A stretch of 64,000 nucleotides of DNA. It comes from Gammaproteobacteria bacterium (GTDB taxonomy: Bacteria > Pseudomonadota > Gammaproteobacteria > Steroidobacterales > Foliamicaceae). The stretch covers positions 1 through 64,000 of the forward strand of contig JAPPHC010000014.1 in NCBI GenBank assembly GCA_028821145.1, in the 5' to 3' direction. This document shows, piece after piece, positions 37,678 to 47,716 of this stretch (the first letter of the stretch is position 1; each line of letters starts with the position of its first letter). A model generated the notes under the pieces. That model searched no databases. It had not been told where the DNA came from and saw nothing but the letters and a program-made list of their open reading frames with translations. Made by a program: the position numbers and the translations under genes.

Positions 37678-38004
37678 TCAGCCCTTCTGGCGGCGTTCGA
37701 CGAAAAGTCCGAGGCTTCTCCAACCCCATTTCTGTACGCCACAGTCGCGCTGCTTCAGCCCCGTCGCGATGATGATTTCGTCGCGCGCCGGGCGCAGCTG
37801 CTCGACCGCCTTCAGCGGCAGGATCCGGGCGCGCGCCTTGCGCCGGCCCTTGGGCCGATTGCCGTCGGCCTCAACGGAAACAATGTCCCCGCACGCGAGC
37901 GACCGGAAGGTCTCGACGACATAGCGCTCGTCATCGAGGCCGCCGCCGACGAAGTGGATGAGATAGGTGCGCGCGTCGCCGCGCGGTGCGAGTGCCGCCT
38001 GCAT
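37678..38004 (-). CDS. Hypothetical protein
   Basis: This is a 108-residue basic protein with a strong AAGGAG ribosome binding site 9 nt before the ATG. It reads TYLIHFVGGGLDDERYVVET then FRSLACGDIVSVEADG and ends EIIIATGLKQRDCGVQKWGW. The beta-rich pattern suggests a small SH3- or OB-like fold, but no family is recognised. It lies upstream of the zinc-ribbon repeat gene with an 88-nt gap and is likely in the same operon. Confidence 0.6.
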   Translation of the reverse strand: MQAALAPRGDARTYLIHFVGGGLDDERYVVETFRSLACGDIVSVEADGNRPKGRRKARARILPLKAVEQLRPARDEIIIATGLKQRDCGVQKWGWRSLGLFVERRQKG

Positions 38005-38252
38005 CGTGCCGAGCTCCTTGGTAAGGTGAATCAGGAACGGGCGGTAGCATTCCTCTACCGGAGCGCCGCCCGCCGCCCTGCTTCCGGCCGAAACTCTCCT
38101 CTATTCGGTGCGAGACGGCTCGGACGTAAAGCTAGGCAGGGAGTACGCGGGAAACGAACCGATCACTCGGTAGCTGTACCGTTCGCCCTAGCACGCAGGC
38201 TGCGGTTACGACAGGCCCCCCGTCGAAAAGAAGATCGTGCTACAGGCGATAG

Positions 38253-39353
38253 CTAATACAGGGTTATAAGACGAAGGCAGCGTTCGGTTGGCTCATATTC
38301 CAGCGCGGCAAGCACTCTTTGCGGTGGTCCATTGTCAGTCGGGCGAATCTCCAGGATTATGTTGAACTTCGTGACGTTATGTTGGTCATCGTGCTCCATG
38401 TTGTAGATGTAATTGGACGAGATCCTTTCGACGATCATGTCTTGGAGCAGGGAGGCATCACCGTCAAGCAAGCCAATCCGTTTGAGTATTGCAGTCTTCT
38501 CGTCGGACAGATAGTGGAATTTTTTCGGCTCAACAAGGATATGGAAATCTGTGATTGGCAGGGGATCGGAACTCACGGCATTGATCGAGAGCACCGTGTC
38601 AGATCCGAATCCTTGGATAACCGGCCGTTCGATCTTGTACGAGAGAAAAACCCCGAAGTACGTGTCATCCAGGCTACGGTACATGTAGCCGAAATCCTCG
38701 CACGGAAAATTACTCAAATTCACATCCTCACTGTTATCCTGGTCGCCTTCGTGCGCCATCAGGATGATGTTTTTGTATTTGAGGCAGACGTTTACCAGCA
38801 TGGTGGAGAGACACCACTTAAAGTTCGATGCGAAGGTCGTATCGGCCAGGCCGACGAAAGGCTCGAACGCGGCGAGACCGTCGCCGAGAGTGTTGATCAT
38901 GTTATCGGTGAGATTGTTTACATAGACGATAAAGAACTGGTCGCTGGAATTCCATTGCACTGGCCTGATGAGTTCGACGCTCTCGAAGAAAGACCTGCGG
39001 AGCAAATCCTGCTGGTCAATGTCGCCGATGTAATCCCCCGCCAGAATGCTGTGATTGCTTTGCGGGCGAAGAAGAGGAATCAGGGCGCTATAGATCGGAA
39101 TCGAGTATCGCGACTCGCGCATATTGAGCACGTCGAATACGAGCGCGACTTCGCGCCGCTTTCGGTTCGGCACCAGCGTGCTCTTTAAGTTTCCGTAACT
39201 GAGACCCTTGCTTTCCAGTATTTCTTCGGCTTGGGCCAGCATTCCCTCGATTGCATCCCGCATTGGGGTCGGACCCATACAGAAACGATCACGTATGCTC
39301 TCAAGCGCTATGTGGTCTCGAGCGTTAAGCGTGTGGATTGTCTTCTTTGCCAT
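38253..39353 (-). CDS. Hypothetical protein, AT-rich, paired with the next upstream gene
   Basis: This is a 366-residue protein with no recognised family. The N-terminus (TIHTLNARDHIALESIRDRF then MRDAIEGMLAQAEEILESKG) is helical. The body is rich in hydrophobic strands and aromatic residues, for example SSDQFFIVYVNNLTDNMINT, CLSTMLVNVCLKYKNIILMA and KIERPVIQGFGSD. Base composition is clearly AT-richer than the SSB/zinc-ribbon region, pointing to separate acquisition. The ATG at 39353 is chosen; a GTG at 39464 would extend it by 37 residues and close the gap to the upstream gene. A two-gene defence or toxin module is possible but unproven. Confidence 0.6.
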   Translation of the reverse strand: MAKKTIHTLNARDHIALESIRDRFCMGPTPMRDAIEGMLAQAEEILESKGLSYGNLKSTLVPNRKRREVALVFDVLNMRESRYSIPIYSALIPLLRPQSNHSILAGDYIGDIDQQDLLRRSFFESVELIRPVQWNSSDQFFIVYVNNLTDNMINTLGDGLAAFEPFVGLADTTFASNFKWCLSTMLVNVCLKYKNIILMAHEGDQDNSEDVNLSNFPCEDFGYMYRSLDDTYFGVFLSYKIERPVIQGFGSDTVLSINAVSSDPLPITDFHILVEPKKFHYLSDEKTAILKRIGLLDGDASLLQDMIVERISSNYIYNMEHDDQHNVTKFNIILEIRPTDNGPPQRVLAALEYEPTERCLRLITLY

Positions 39354-39488
39354 CAAATTTAGGTTCCACCCATCCCTGCTGAACTGACCGCTTTGGCTTG
39401 CGTTGACATCACCCCGGGCCAATCTGAGAAATGCCCAAAATTGATCGCACCGTGCTGGATTCACGAATTCGGTAGATTGGCGAGTTGC

Positions 39489-40424
39489 TCAGATATTCTT
39501 CATATCATCCGGAAGGTTAATTCTTGAAGCAGCCTCAAGCACGTCATTATCCAAGTCCAAATTCGATCTCTCGCGCTGCTGCCGCTTGTAAGAATCTATC
39601 TTTGCTGAGATCCTCAGCAGCACTCGCATCCAGTCTCCAGGATCCAGCGCAGTTACTCTCGAGCAACCCCAGTAAGATGGATTCCAAGTTTCAGCGTATC
39701 GGATGATATCCATGGAGAGCACCAAATCATCGTTGAAGTGCAAATTGATCGTGCCGCTATAGTGAGAGGGCTTGTCATCGATACTATATCCAAGCCCTTT
39801 GTCCAGGTGCACAACTCGAAACCGCCACCCGTCAAAGGTAAATTCGACGTTAGTCTCCTCGTATTGTTCCAAAGGGCCTGCTTTCTCTACGTCCACTTTG
39901 ATTTCAGTCGCATCGAAGGCCAAGTTATTTTGGAGGTCAGATTCTGTGATTCCAACTTCCCAATCCAATACTTCACACAGCAGGCTACGGCATAGCGCAT
40001 GCGAGATTCCTCCTTCTTCGACGATTTGCATTGCCTTTTTCATCTTTCGACGTGCACTTTCAAGCTCGGAGTCCCGTTTTCGGCGCGCGCTTTGAAGCTC
40101 GGTATCCGGTCCGGGCCGCTCTTCATTTTGAATTTGCTTTGAGTAACTCGCGAGGGCCGCCGACAGCCGATTTGCTGCTTCAGCAGTCGAGACTTTTTCG
40201 TCTTCCTGTAGCAAGTCCTCCTGAGGTAGCGCATGGCTGGAATCATCTTCGCTGACAGCCGGAACTTTTCCATCTTCCGGCTGCAACGTCTCAGCGATCG
40301 AACTTGAAGACTGTAGTGGTCCTGGTTGTTCGGGCTTATCTTGCAGCTTTCGACTTACCTTGGAGGCTATGTATGCCTCAACAGCGGCTCGAAATGCTCG
40401 TCTGTAGCGCTGCCTGCTGGTCAT
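39489..40424 (-). CDS. Hypothetical protein with coiled-coil segment
   Basis: This is a 311-residue protein. The N-terminal 100 residues are low-complexity and acidic after a basic start (RQRYRRAFRAAVEAYIASK). The middle is a charged coiled coil (LQSARRKRDSELESARRKMK, two SARRK copies). The C-terminal 170 residues look like a beta-rich domain (NVEFTFDGWRFRVVHLDKGL then INLHFNDDLVLSMDIIRYAE). No family is recognised. It precedes the 38253-39353 gene on the same strand and is divergent from the nuclease-like gene starting at 40638. Confidence 0.6.
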   Translation of the reverse strand: MTSRQRYRRAFRAAVEAYIASKVSRKLQDKPEQPGPLQSSSSIAETLQPEDGKVPAVSEDDSSHALPQEDLLQEDEKVSTAEAANRLSAALASYSKQIQNEERPGPDTELQSARRKRDSELESARRKMKKAMQIVEEGGISHALCRSLLCEVLDWEVGITESDLQNNLAFDATEIKVDVEKAGPLEQYEETNVEFTFDGWRFRVVHLDKGLGYSIDDKPSHYSGTINLHFNDDLVLSMDIIRYAETWNPSYWGCSRVTALDPGDWMRVLLRISAKIDSYKRQQRERSNLDLDNDVLEAASRINLPDDMKNI

Positions 40425-40637
40425 TGCGTGGTTTTCCTTCTCGTAGAGCTTGCAGCTGCGCCGAATGGTAGCATTGCCGCGCTATCAGATAAGCGCCGGC
40501 GGGGAGCCATGGGAAATCTGGATCTGAAGACAGATAAGGGGCTGCATATATGATGAATTTCCCACATCCAGAGTGGCTCGGATCCAAAGGTACGGTCACA
40601 AGTTAAGTCAACTCCAAGGCAACATTAGAGCACAGGC

Positions 40638-41891
40638 ATGCTCACGATTACGCATCCCCAAATTGTCGCGCAGACTCGCGACATACCAATTGGATTGGTA
40701 CCCTTTCGCAAAACAGAAACTAGCCATCTTGGCTTGATCCTCAAGTGCACAAAGGAGCAAATGCTTACAGCCAAGTTACGCGGGGGTTTCCGTTGCTACC
40801 TGGCGCCAATATCCGTATCGGGTTTTCAATCGCATAGCTTAATTACTGCTTTCTTTGATGACTACGATGAGCCTCTGATAGTCAAGACAATTTTGGTTGA
40901 TGACGAAGGCAGTCATGAATTTCTGGAAGTATTGTCCCAGGAAAGCTTTGACGTGCATTTCTTCGATGAGCACCATAGAGAATTGCTTGCATATCAAGCT
41001 CACAACTCTGAGGCGGAGAATTTCAAATCCCATCTCAAGAAAATAAAGCTAGGATCTCCCGAGAAGTTTCAAACAGATCCCCATTTCTTGGGCAGCATTG
41101 ACGATGAAGTCACGCGGTGGTTTGGAGAACGAGGCGCGATAGACGATCAATCGGCTCTGACAATAGCTCTAGGCAAGCCACTCTTTCCTGAGGATATATT
41201 CATTGACGACGCTCGGCCAGAAGTGAATTCGTACCATGGCCGACTATCCAATATGCACGCCAGTCTGCTGCGCGAGGACGCTGGACATTTTGGGGAACTC
41301 GATATTGTGGGCGTACTCCTTAGGACGTTTGGTAGCGATGAGATTTTTCTAAACCCAGTTCGTCCAGACAATGGTAGGGAGTTTTCTGACGTACTTGTTG
41401 TCGCATCCAATAACGTCGTGATAATTCAAGCGAAAGACAGTCCAAATACCGAGCAAACACTTGCACGATCAATCGAACGGAAGAAATTAGTTGTTCGTTC
41501 GCACTTGAAGAAGGCTGCCAAACAATTGCGAGGTTCCATTTCTTATGCGAAATCGTGCAATGCTCTGAAGATTGCGACTGCTCAACGAGAATACGAAATT
41601 GACCTGACTAACCGCTCGGTATTTGGCCTCATAGTGACAAAGGAATTGTTCAGTGATGAGTATCCCGTCTACAGTTCCTTGTTGTTTGATCTATTCGATG
41701 ACACTGAAGTTCCGTGTTTTGCCTTTGACTATCCAGAACTGAATATTTGGACGACTAACCTTCGAACGGAAAACGAATTTGTGAGTAGGCTTGCGCAACT
41801 TTTCAAGGCAGCTGTCAAGTACGGAGAATTTCCTCGTCTTCGTTTGTGGTTGACGAACCCTTCAATGCTTGGTGATAAATTCAAGCCCTAA
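40638..41891 (+). CDS. Predicted PD-(D/E)xK-superfamily nuclease, QxK variant
   Basis: This is a 417-residue protein. The C-terminal half has the pattern of a restriction-endonuclease-like fold: a conserved Glu/Asp in GREFSDVLVVASN (about 243-255) and, 15 residues on, the strand VVIIQAKDSPN (about 259-269). QAK corresponds to the (D/E/Q)xK catalytic motif seen in Mrr-like enzymes. A later KAAKQLRGSISYAK helix is also typical. The N-terminal 200 residues are unrecognised. It is AT-rich like its neighbours and transcribed towards the STAND ATPase, suggesting another defence gene. Confidence 0.65.
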   Translation: MLTITHPQIVAQTRDIPIGLVPFRKTETSHLGLILKCTKEQMLTAKLRGGFRCYLAPISVSGFQSHSLITAFFDDYDEPLIVKTILVDDEGSHEFLEVLSQESFDVHFFDEHHRELLAYQAHNSEAENFKSHLKKIKLGSPEKFQTDPHFLGSIDDEVTRWFGERGAIDDQSALTIALGKPLFPEDIFIDDARPEVNSYHGRLSNMHASLLREDAGHFGELDIVGVLLRTFGSDEIFLNPVRPDNGREFSDVLVVASNNVVIIQAKDSPNTEQTLARSIERKKLVVRSHLKKAAKQLRGSISYAKSCNALKIATAQREYEIDLTNRSVFGLIVTKELFSDEYPVYSSLLFDLFDDTEVPCFAFDYPELNIWTTNLRTENEFVSRLAQLFKAAVKYGEFPRLRLWLTNPSMLGDKFKP

Positions 41892-42246
41892 GTTTCGAAT
41901 GGTTTGCATCCGCAGTAAAGAGGGACAACGGCGCGCGGAGCGAGCAAGCGTTAGCGGCCGTCACCCGACTGGGCCGAGACCGCCAAGCGAGTTCAGTTCA
42001 CCGAAGGCGAACAGGACGCGGGCCGAACGCAACGCCCCTTGACGGGCAGCAACAATTAGCTTCTCACGTTGGGGCTTGGGTGGTCGGCGGCTGGGGAAAC
42101 AGAAAATGCCGTCGAATGCCAAGTAAAGTCGGCCGGACGCGGCCGGGCTACTCGCGTATGATCCGCTCCAAAATCCAGCCGACATTGTCGTCAATGCGGG
42201 ATTGCTCAAAGACTCCGCTCTCGACAGGCGGCTTTGGAGCAATCAC
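41892..42246. other. Gene-free stretch upstream of the STAND ATPase
   Basis: This 355-bp stretch is GC-richer than the gene before it. A minus-strand open frame of 93 codons crosses it (41961-42242), but it overlaps the STAND gene start, lacks a ribosome binding site and has no recognised family. No clear promoter or terminator is seen. Confidence 0.4.
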
Positions 42247-45200
42247 TTGGCAGAAGAACGCATAACCAGTCCCAAGGCGTCGGGTGGCGCCGGTGCCGTG
42301 TTCGAACAACATGTCGGTGCCTATTGGCTTGGGCATCTGGTCGCTGGCGCGATTCCGCCAATCTGGATCGACGCGACGGTCACGAAAGTCCATTTCCAAA
42401 CGGAACATCTCGGTTGGTGCACAGACGACCTCCTCGTCGAGTGTTACGCGGGCAGTGGGCGTACCCGCCGATTGGCTTGCCACGTTCGTAGCAACGTCCG
42501 CGTAAGCACGTCGGACGAGCGATTCAAGACCGCGGTCGAGGACTTCTGGAGCGACTACAACAGTCCAACACAGTTCTCGTCAACCGATGATCGACTCGTG
42601 CTAGTCATTCAGCGAGGCTCTGCAAACTTATTGGAGCACTTCGCTGGACTGTTGGATTGCGCACGCGTCGCTAGCAGCCACAGCGACTTCCGTCATCGCT
42701 TGGAAGAGGAGGGTTTCGTCTCGAATACCGTGCGCAAGTACTGGAGCGCGGTCCTCACAATCATCCGCGAGTTGGAATCCGACGAGGAAGAAGATGCTCT
42801 CTCCGCTAGGGTCTGGCAATTCCTGCGCGTGGTTCATGTCTTGAGCCTGGACCTCGCCACGTCCACGCGGCAATGCGAGGCGCAGTTGAAGAGCATGCTC
42901 GGTCACTTCGCAGTAGGGGGTAGCCCACTTGAAGTCGCTCAGGCTAGTTGGGACGCGCTGCTTAGGATAGCCAGCGATTCGGCCCCCAAGGCCGCAAGTC
43001 TTGTCCGTGCCGATCTCCCGGTCTCTCTCCTCAACGACCTGAGCACATTCAGCGTGAAGGATCGGCAGCTCTTGGGAATGTTGGCAGAGCACTCCGACCC
43101 GGTGCTTCGCGGGGTCAGAACTGTGTTTGGAGAGGACTTCCATCTCGACCGCGGACCTGTAGTGCAGGAGTTGATGAGGCAACTCGAAGCTTTCCAAGTG
43201 GTACTGGTCTCGGGGCCCGCCGGAAGCGGCAAATCGGCAATCGCCAAAGGCGCCGTGGAATTCCTCTCAGCCGATCACTTCGTGTTCGCGTTTCGCGTCG
43301 AGGAGTTCGCGCGCGCGCACATCGATGCTGTGCTTCAGGCGGCGCAGATTCCATCTCAGGCGGTATCCGTGTTCGCGATGCTGGGTACACAGGACCAGAT
43401 AGTGATACTTGTCGACGCCACCGAGCGGATACTGGAGCGGAGCACTCGCGACGCTTTCAGCGACCTCATCTCGCTCGCCGCCGACAACCCAGCGATCCGC
43501 GTGATCCTGACGTGTCGGGATTACTCCACTGAACTCGTAAGGAGCGCTTTGCTGCAAGGCAAGCCGATCAGTTCCACCGTGCTTAGCGTGCCTCCATTGA
43601 CGGATTCGGAACTCGATGAAGTAGCTGGCACCTATCCAGCATTGACGAATCCCCTGTCCAACACGGGGCTGCGGGAAGTGCTTCGGAATCCGTATTTCCT
43701 GGACAAGGCCCTCGAACTCTCCTGGTCGGCTGGGGAAGCGCCGCCGGAAACTGAACGAGAGTTCAGAGACCGGTTCTGGCGCGATGTGATTCGAGCGGAT
43801 GCGACCGCGCCAGCTGGTATGCCCGCCCGGCGGGAGGCGACGTTCATCGGGGTCGCTATCGCGCGAGCACAGGCGCTGTCCACCTTCGTTCGAAGCGCAG
43901 AACTGGACCAGGAGGGAGTTGAAGCCCTCAAGCGAGACTCTCTCCTCGCCTCCCCGGATCAACGACCGGGGCTCGTGTCGACACCTCACGACGTTCTCGA
44001 GGACTGGGCGATACTGCGGTGGCTCGACGCAAGGCTTGAAGCCGCGGAGGGCATGCTCGTTGGGATGGCATCGATCGGAGCGCACCCAGCGATTAGGCGT
44101 TCGTATCGGCGTTGGCTCGAGGAACTCCTACAACGGGACCCTGTAGCCGCGGAGCGGTTGTTCGACGACGCCTTTGCCGATGAGAGCGTGAGCGCGCAGT
44201 TCCGCGACGACACGATCACATCCCTGCTTGGGGCGGACAAAGCGCCGGCATTCTTGGAGTCGCGTGGCCCCCATCTAATGGCGAACAACGCAGCCTTGCT
44301 CAAACGTTTGATCCACCTGCTTCGCGTTGCCTGCGTCGGGACGCCGAGTTGGTCCTCGGGCGACGCAGCGCTACCCCAGGTGTTTTCGGAGCCGATAGGG
44401 CCATCTTGGCCCGTTGTCCTCCGCCTTTTCCAAGAGAACATCGAGGTGTTCTCGCCCACCGAACGTTTGTCACTGATTGGCCTGCTGGAGGACGCCACGC
44501 GGGGACTTTCTTGGTGGGTACCGACACTTGACGGGGCCGAGTTCGTGGCCGCTGCCGCGTACCGAATCCTCTCGGATCTCGACGACTACCGCGCGAAGGA
44601 TTCGAGACGCCGAGTGCTCAAGGTGATCGCAAAGGTACCCAAAGCGGACTCCACAAGGTTCGAGATCGTGCTGCGGGGCACCGTCGAAGAGCATGGCCGG
44701 CTTGATGCGGTCGCCAAGGACTTCCGGCAGATGATCCTCTTCGGGATGGAGGGCATGCATGTCGCGCGGGACCTTCCCGATTTGTTGGTATCCGTCGCGA
44801 AGGATTCACTACTCGCGACGGCTCAAGATGCGAAGCCGTACGAGTACTGGGACCTTGATATGGGCCCCCAGTTCGGTCTGAAGTCCCTGCTTGACGACCA
44901 CTCAGTCCAGACGAGTGCAATTCACGGCCCGTGGCTGCATCTGCTCCGCTATCACCCGACTAAGGGCTTGGCATTTCTGAGAGATGTCTTCAACCACAGC
45001 GCGAACACCTATGCCGAGACTCGTGGTACGCATGCGCTTGAACCGGCCGAGAAAATCCAGCTCACGTTTCCTGACGGGAAGGTGAAGACTCATTGGGGCA
45101 ACCAGCGACTTTGGAACCTATACCGGGGAAGCTCGGTCGGCCCATACGTGCTCATTTCCATGCTGATGGCGCTCGAACGTTTCCTGTTGGATGTCGCGGA

Positions 45201-47334
45201 TAGGCGTCCGGACGACCTTGATCGGCTCTTGACCAGCATCTTGATGTCGACGGACTCCGCGTCCTTAGCTGCGGTCGTTGCGAGCGCTGCCACCGCCCAC
45301 CCTAGGATCGCCGGGGAGACGCTGCTTGCGCTACTCAGTGCACCGGCTTACATCAAGTTTGACCAAGGCCGGCTGGTCGCAGAGAGCCACGCGATCGCCA
45401 CGTCCAGAATGGCAGCTTCCGTGTTGTCTACCGCGGAGTCGGAAGTCTATGGCGAGGAAAGGGCGAAGGCAGATGCGTTAACGCATCGTGGCACGCACTT
45501 GGAAACGGCCATTTTGGAGTTGCAGTTCGGGCCGTTCGCGCCGAGAGTGGCGGCGGCACTGGATGCTTATAAACAGTCGCTACCCCCGGTGTCAGCACAG
45601 ACCGAATCGGATCGTATGTGGCGGCTGGCGCTGCACCGAATGGACTTGCGTGGAATGAAGCTGTCCGAGCCGGAGGAGGAGGTCTCCGACGACGATCAAC
45701 CGTCGGAGAACCAACCGCCCGCGAAGAAGAAGCGTCGGCTGTTCTTTCGCCTTTTGCCGAAGAGGCTCGATCCCGACTTGGCGCCGATCGTTGAGCAGAA
45801 TGAAATCGAGCATGCGCGGGTGGGCGCTCAGCTCGAGGTATTGATGTGGGGCATACGTGTCTGGGAGAGAGACTACGGCAGCCACGACCCGTCGTGTTGG
45901 CGCGAAATGCTGTCGAGGGCGCGAACGACGAGCGACTTTGAAACCGCCACCGAACTGGGTACGGAAAATGCGCCGGGCGCGGTAGCTGCGGTATGTATTC
46001 GCGATCATTGGACGGAGATGAGTGCCTCGGAGCAATCGTGGTGTGCCGAGAGGGCGTGTTCGGAGGTCCTTCGTACCGCGGACAACTGGAGCAGTCTTGA
46101 GCGGGTGCAGAGGAATGCGATGGCGGCCGACCGTCACGGCGCGGCCGCGGTCGTAGCTTTGGTGCGGGGAACTCGGTCGGAGAGTCTGACGACCTTGGCT
46201 CGACAAGCCTTCGTCAGCGCAGTCACGCACCCGGTCGACGAGGTGAGGGCGTACGCCTTGAACGCGATTGATGAAGGATTCTGGGAAAGCCACCCGAACG
46301 TCGCGATGCGGTGCGTCCATGCGCTCGCCACCGAAGCAATCGAGATTCGCGAAGTGTTTGCAGCATTGGCCCGGAAACGAGAGCAGGCGCACGCTGTCGA
46401 CGAAGTAGCCGCGGAAGTTGCAAACAGTGTGCGTTCTCGGTTTTGGGAGACGGATGGAATACGCGACGATGTTCTTCCTAAGCTGCATCCACCGGACCGA
46501 TTCGTGTCCAAGGCCATCACGTACACTCTCACGGTCCTTGGTAGAGCCCCAAATAATCCTCATGCGGTCGCTGCATTCGTCGACGCATGTCAGTTCGTAG
46601 TGGACGGCTGGGATGCCCGCTACGAAGACAGGATGGACTACGGCAGCATCGAAACTCAACTTGAGACGCTTCGCTTGGTCGAGCAATTCTGCATGCGGGC
46701 CAGTGATGAAGATGCTTCACAGGTGCTGGCCGCCATGCTCAAAGCAGTAGACCGTCACCCGGATGAGGTTTATTGGTTTGTTCAAGGATTGACGCAGATC
46801 GAGGATGTGGAGCCGAACACAAGGCACTACTGGCACCTATGGCAGCTGTTCGCGGATCAGGTCAAGAAGGCAAAGTGGATTGGTCAAGTGGAACGCACGC
46901 ACCACCCAGCTCGCGGGCTTTTGGCTGCGATCTTTCTGACGCTGTTCTGGAAAGACAATGTACGGCATTGGCGCAGTCTTGAGGGCTACTCCGACCGAGT
47001 CCATGCACTGTTTGATGCGCTTCCCTTTAGCGGTATCGTGCTCGACTGCTATCTAGCCTTTCTATATCACATCGGGGAGCGGTCGCTTCCGAAAGCCTTT
47101 GTGCGTGTCGCCAATTGGCTGCGTCGAGGCGAGGTGCAACTCTTGTTCGAGAGTGCAGAATCCATGTTCCTTCTTGAAGTTCTCCTCCAACGGCATGTGT
47201 ACGGAAGACCTGCGGAACTGAAGGCTCACGCACGAAAGCGAGAGGCAGTCTTGTTCCTTTTGGACGTGCTCGTTGAAGGAGGCTCCTCGGCCGCTTTTCG
47301 TATGAGGGATGATTTCGTCACTCCTGCGGCTTAG
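42247..47334 (+). CDS. Giant STAND-like P-loop ATPase with nuclease-like N-terminus
   Basis: This is a protein of about 1695 residues. The N-terminus (GGAGAVFEQHVGAYWLGHLV, then TDDLLVECYAG and RRLACHVRSN, about 13-95) resembles the PD-(D/E)xK/Cap4-like domain of antiviral STANDs, but the catalytic QxK appears as HVR, so it may be inactive or a sensor. The P-loop SGPAGSGKSAIAKGA (about 320-334) and Walker B IVILVDATERI (about 384-394) follow, with the arginine strand VILTCRDYSTE. The last 1200 residues are helical and repeat-like, as in target-sensing STAND proteins. I chose TTG at 42247, which has GGAG 7 nt upstream; a TTG at 42202 has none. Confidence 0.72.
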   Translation: MAEERITSPKASGGAGAVFEQHVGAYWLGHLVAGAIPPIWIDATVTKVHFQTEHLGWCTDDLLVECYAGSGRTRRLACHVRSNVRVSTSDERFKTAVEDFWSDYNSPTQFSSTDDRLVLVIQRGSANLLEHFAGLLDCARVASSHSDFRHRLEEEGFVSNTVRKYWSAVLTIIRELESDEEEDALSARVWQFLRVVHVLSLDLATSTRQCEAQLKSMLGHFAVGGSPLEVAQASWDALLRIASDSAPKAASLVRADLPVSLLNDLSTFSVKDRQLLGMLAEHSDPVLRGVRTVFGEDFHLDRGPVVQELMRQLEAFQVVLVSGPAGSGKSAIAKGAVEFLSADHFVFAFRVEEFARAHIDAVLQAAQIPSQAVSVFAMLGTQDQIVILVDATERILERSTRDAFSDLISLAADNPAIRVILTCRDYSTELVRSALLQGKPISSTVLSVPPLTDSELDEVAGTYPALTNPLSNTGLREVLRNPYFLDKALELSWSAGEAPPETEREFRDRFWRDVIRADATAPAGMPARREATFIGVAIARAQALSTFVRSAELDQEGVEALKRDSLLASPDQRPGLVSTPHDVLEDWAILRWLDARLEAAEGMLVGMASIGAHPAIRRSYRRWLEELLQRDPVAAERLFDDAFADESVSAQFRDDTITSLLGADKAPAFLESRGPHLMANNAALLKRLIHLLRVACVGTPSWSSGDAALPQVFSEPIGPSWPVVLRLFQENIEVFSPTERLSLIGLLEDATRGLSWWVPTLDGAEFVAAAAYRILSDLDDYRAKDSRRRVLKVIAKVPKADSTRFEIVLRGTVEEHGRLDAVAKDFRQMILFGMEGMHVARDLPDLLVSVAKDSLLATAQDAKPYEYWDLDMGPQFGLKSLLDDHSVQTSAIHGPWLHLLRYHPTKGLAFLRDVFNHSANTYAETRGTHALEPAEKIQLTFPDGKVKTHWGNQRLWNLYRGSSVGPYVLISMLMALERFLLDVADRRPDDLDRLLTSILMSTDSASLAAVVASAATAHPRIAGETLLALLSAPAYIKFDQGRLVAESHAIATSRMAASVLSTAESEVYGEERAKADALTHRGTHLETAILELQFGPFAPRVAAALDAYKQSLPPVSAQTESDRMWRLALHRMDLRGMKLSEPEEEVSDDDQPSENQPPAKKKRRLFFRLLPKRLDPDLAPIVEQNEIEHARVGAQLEVLMWGIRVWERDYGSHDPSCWREMLSRARTTSDFETATELGTENAPGAVAAVCIRDHWTEMSASEQSWCAERACSEVLRTADNWSSLERVQRNAMAADRHGAAAVVALVRGTRSESLTTLARQAFVSAVTHPVDEVRAYALNAIDEGFWESHPNVAMRCVHALATEAIEIREVFAALARKREQAHAVDEVAAEVANSVRSRFWETDGIRDDVLPKLHPPDRFVSKAITYTLTVLGRAPNNPHAVAAFVDACQFVVDGWDARYEDRMDYGSIETQLETLRLVEQFCMRASDEDASQVLAAMLKAVDRHPDEVYWFVQGLTQIEDVEPNTRHYWHLWQLFADQVKKAKWIGQVERTHHPARGLLAAIFLTLFWKDNVRHWRSLEGYSDRVHALFDALPFSGIVLDCYLAFLYHIGERSLPKAFVRVANWLRRGEVQLLFESAESMFLLEVLLQRHVYGRPAELKAHARKREAVLFLLDVLVEGGSSAAFRMRDDFVTPAA

Positions 47335-47716
47335 CCAGTTTCAATAGAACCAGTCCACGCTCGCGCGTCAACGGGCGACGTGTGTTGTTGTTGGACCAAC
47401 GACCGATGCATCCAGAGGTTCGGCCGAGTGTTCAGCCGGTGCAGGCTACGCAGTCGGCCCAGTGTTGCTTAAGCTGGGGTCGCCGGCGGAGTTGTGCTCG
47501 CGGCTGCCCCGCGCGACGGCTCACTTCATATTCGCAGATTTTGAGTATCAACCCGGCGCCGCTGGTCGCCTCGCACCTCTGGTGTCCTAGTCCTTCCCCC
47601 GCCCTCCCTGGTGCTCTGTTCGGCGCACGAGAAGTAAAATCGACTTGGGTTCGGTCTTAACGCCCTGAGGATACGAATCTGTACAAACTCAATAGGTGAC
47701 AGGGTTGGAAGATTGG
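47335..47716. other. Gene-free stretch upstream of the RelA/SpoT-like pair
   Basis: There is no supported coding sequence in this 380-bp gap. It follows the STAND stop and precedes the RelA/SpoT-like gene, so a separate promoter for that pair is expected here. No strong hairpin stands out. Confidence 0.4.

Noticed and set aside
38005..38252. Possible RNA gene or CRISPR-like array in the gap before the AT-rich pair
   Set aside because: No repeated units, tRNA-like fold or strong hairpin visible. No CRISPR array was found anywhere in the window.
41961..42242. 93-codon minus-strand frame before the STAND gene
   Set aside because: No ribosome binding site, no recognised family, and it overlaps the STAND start region.
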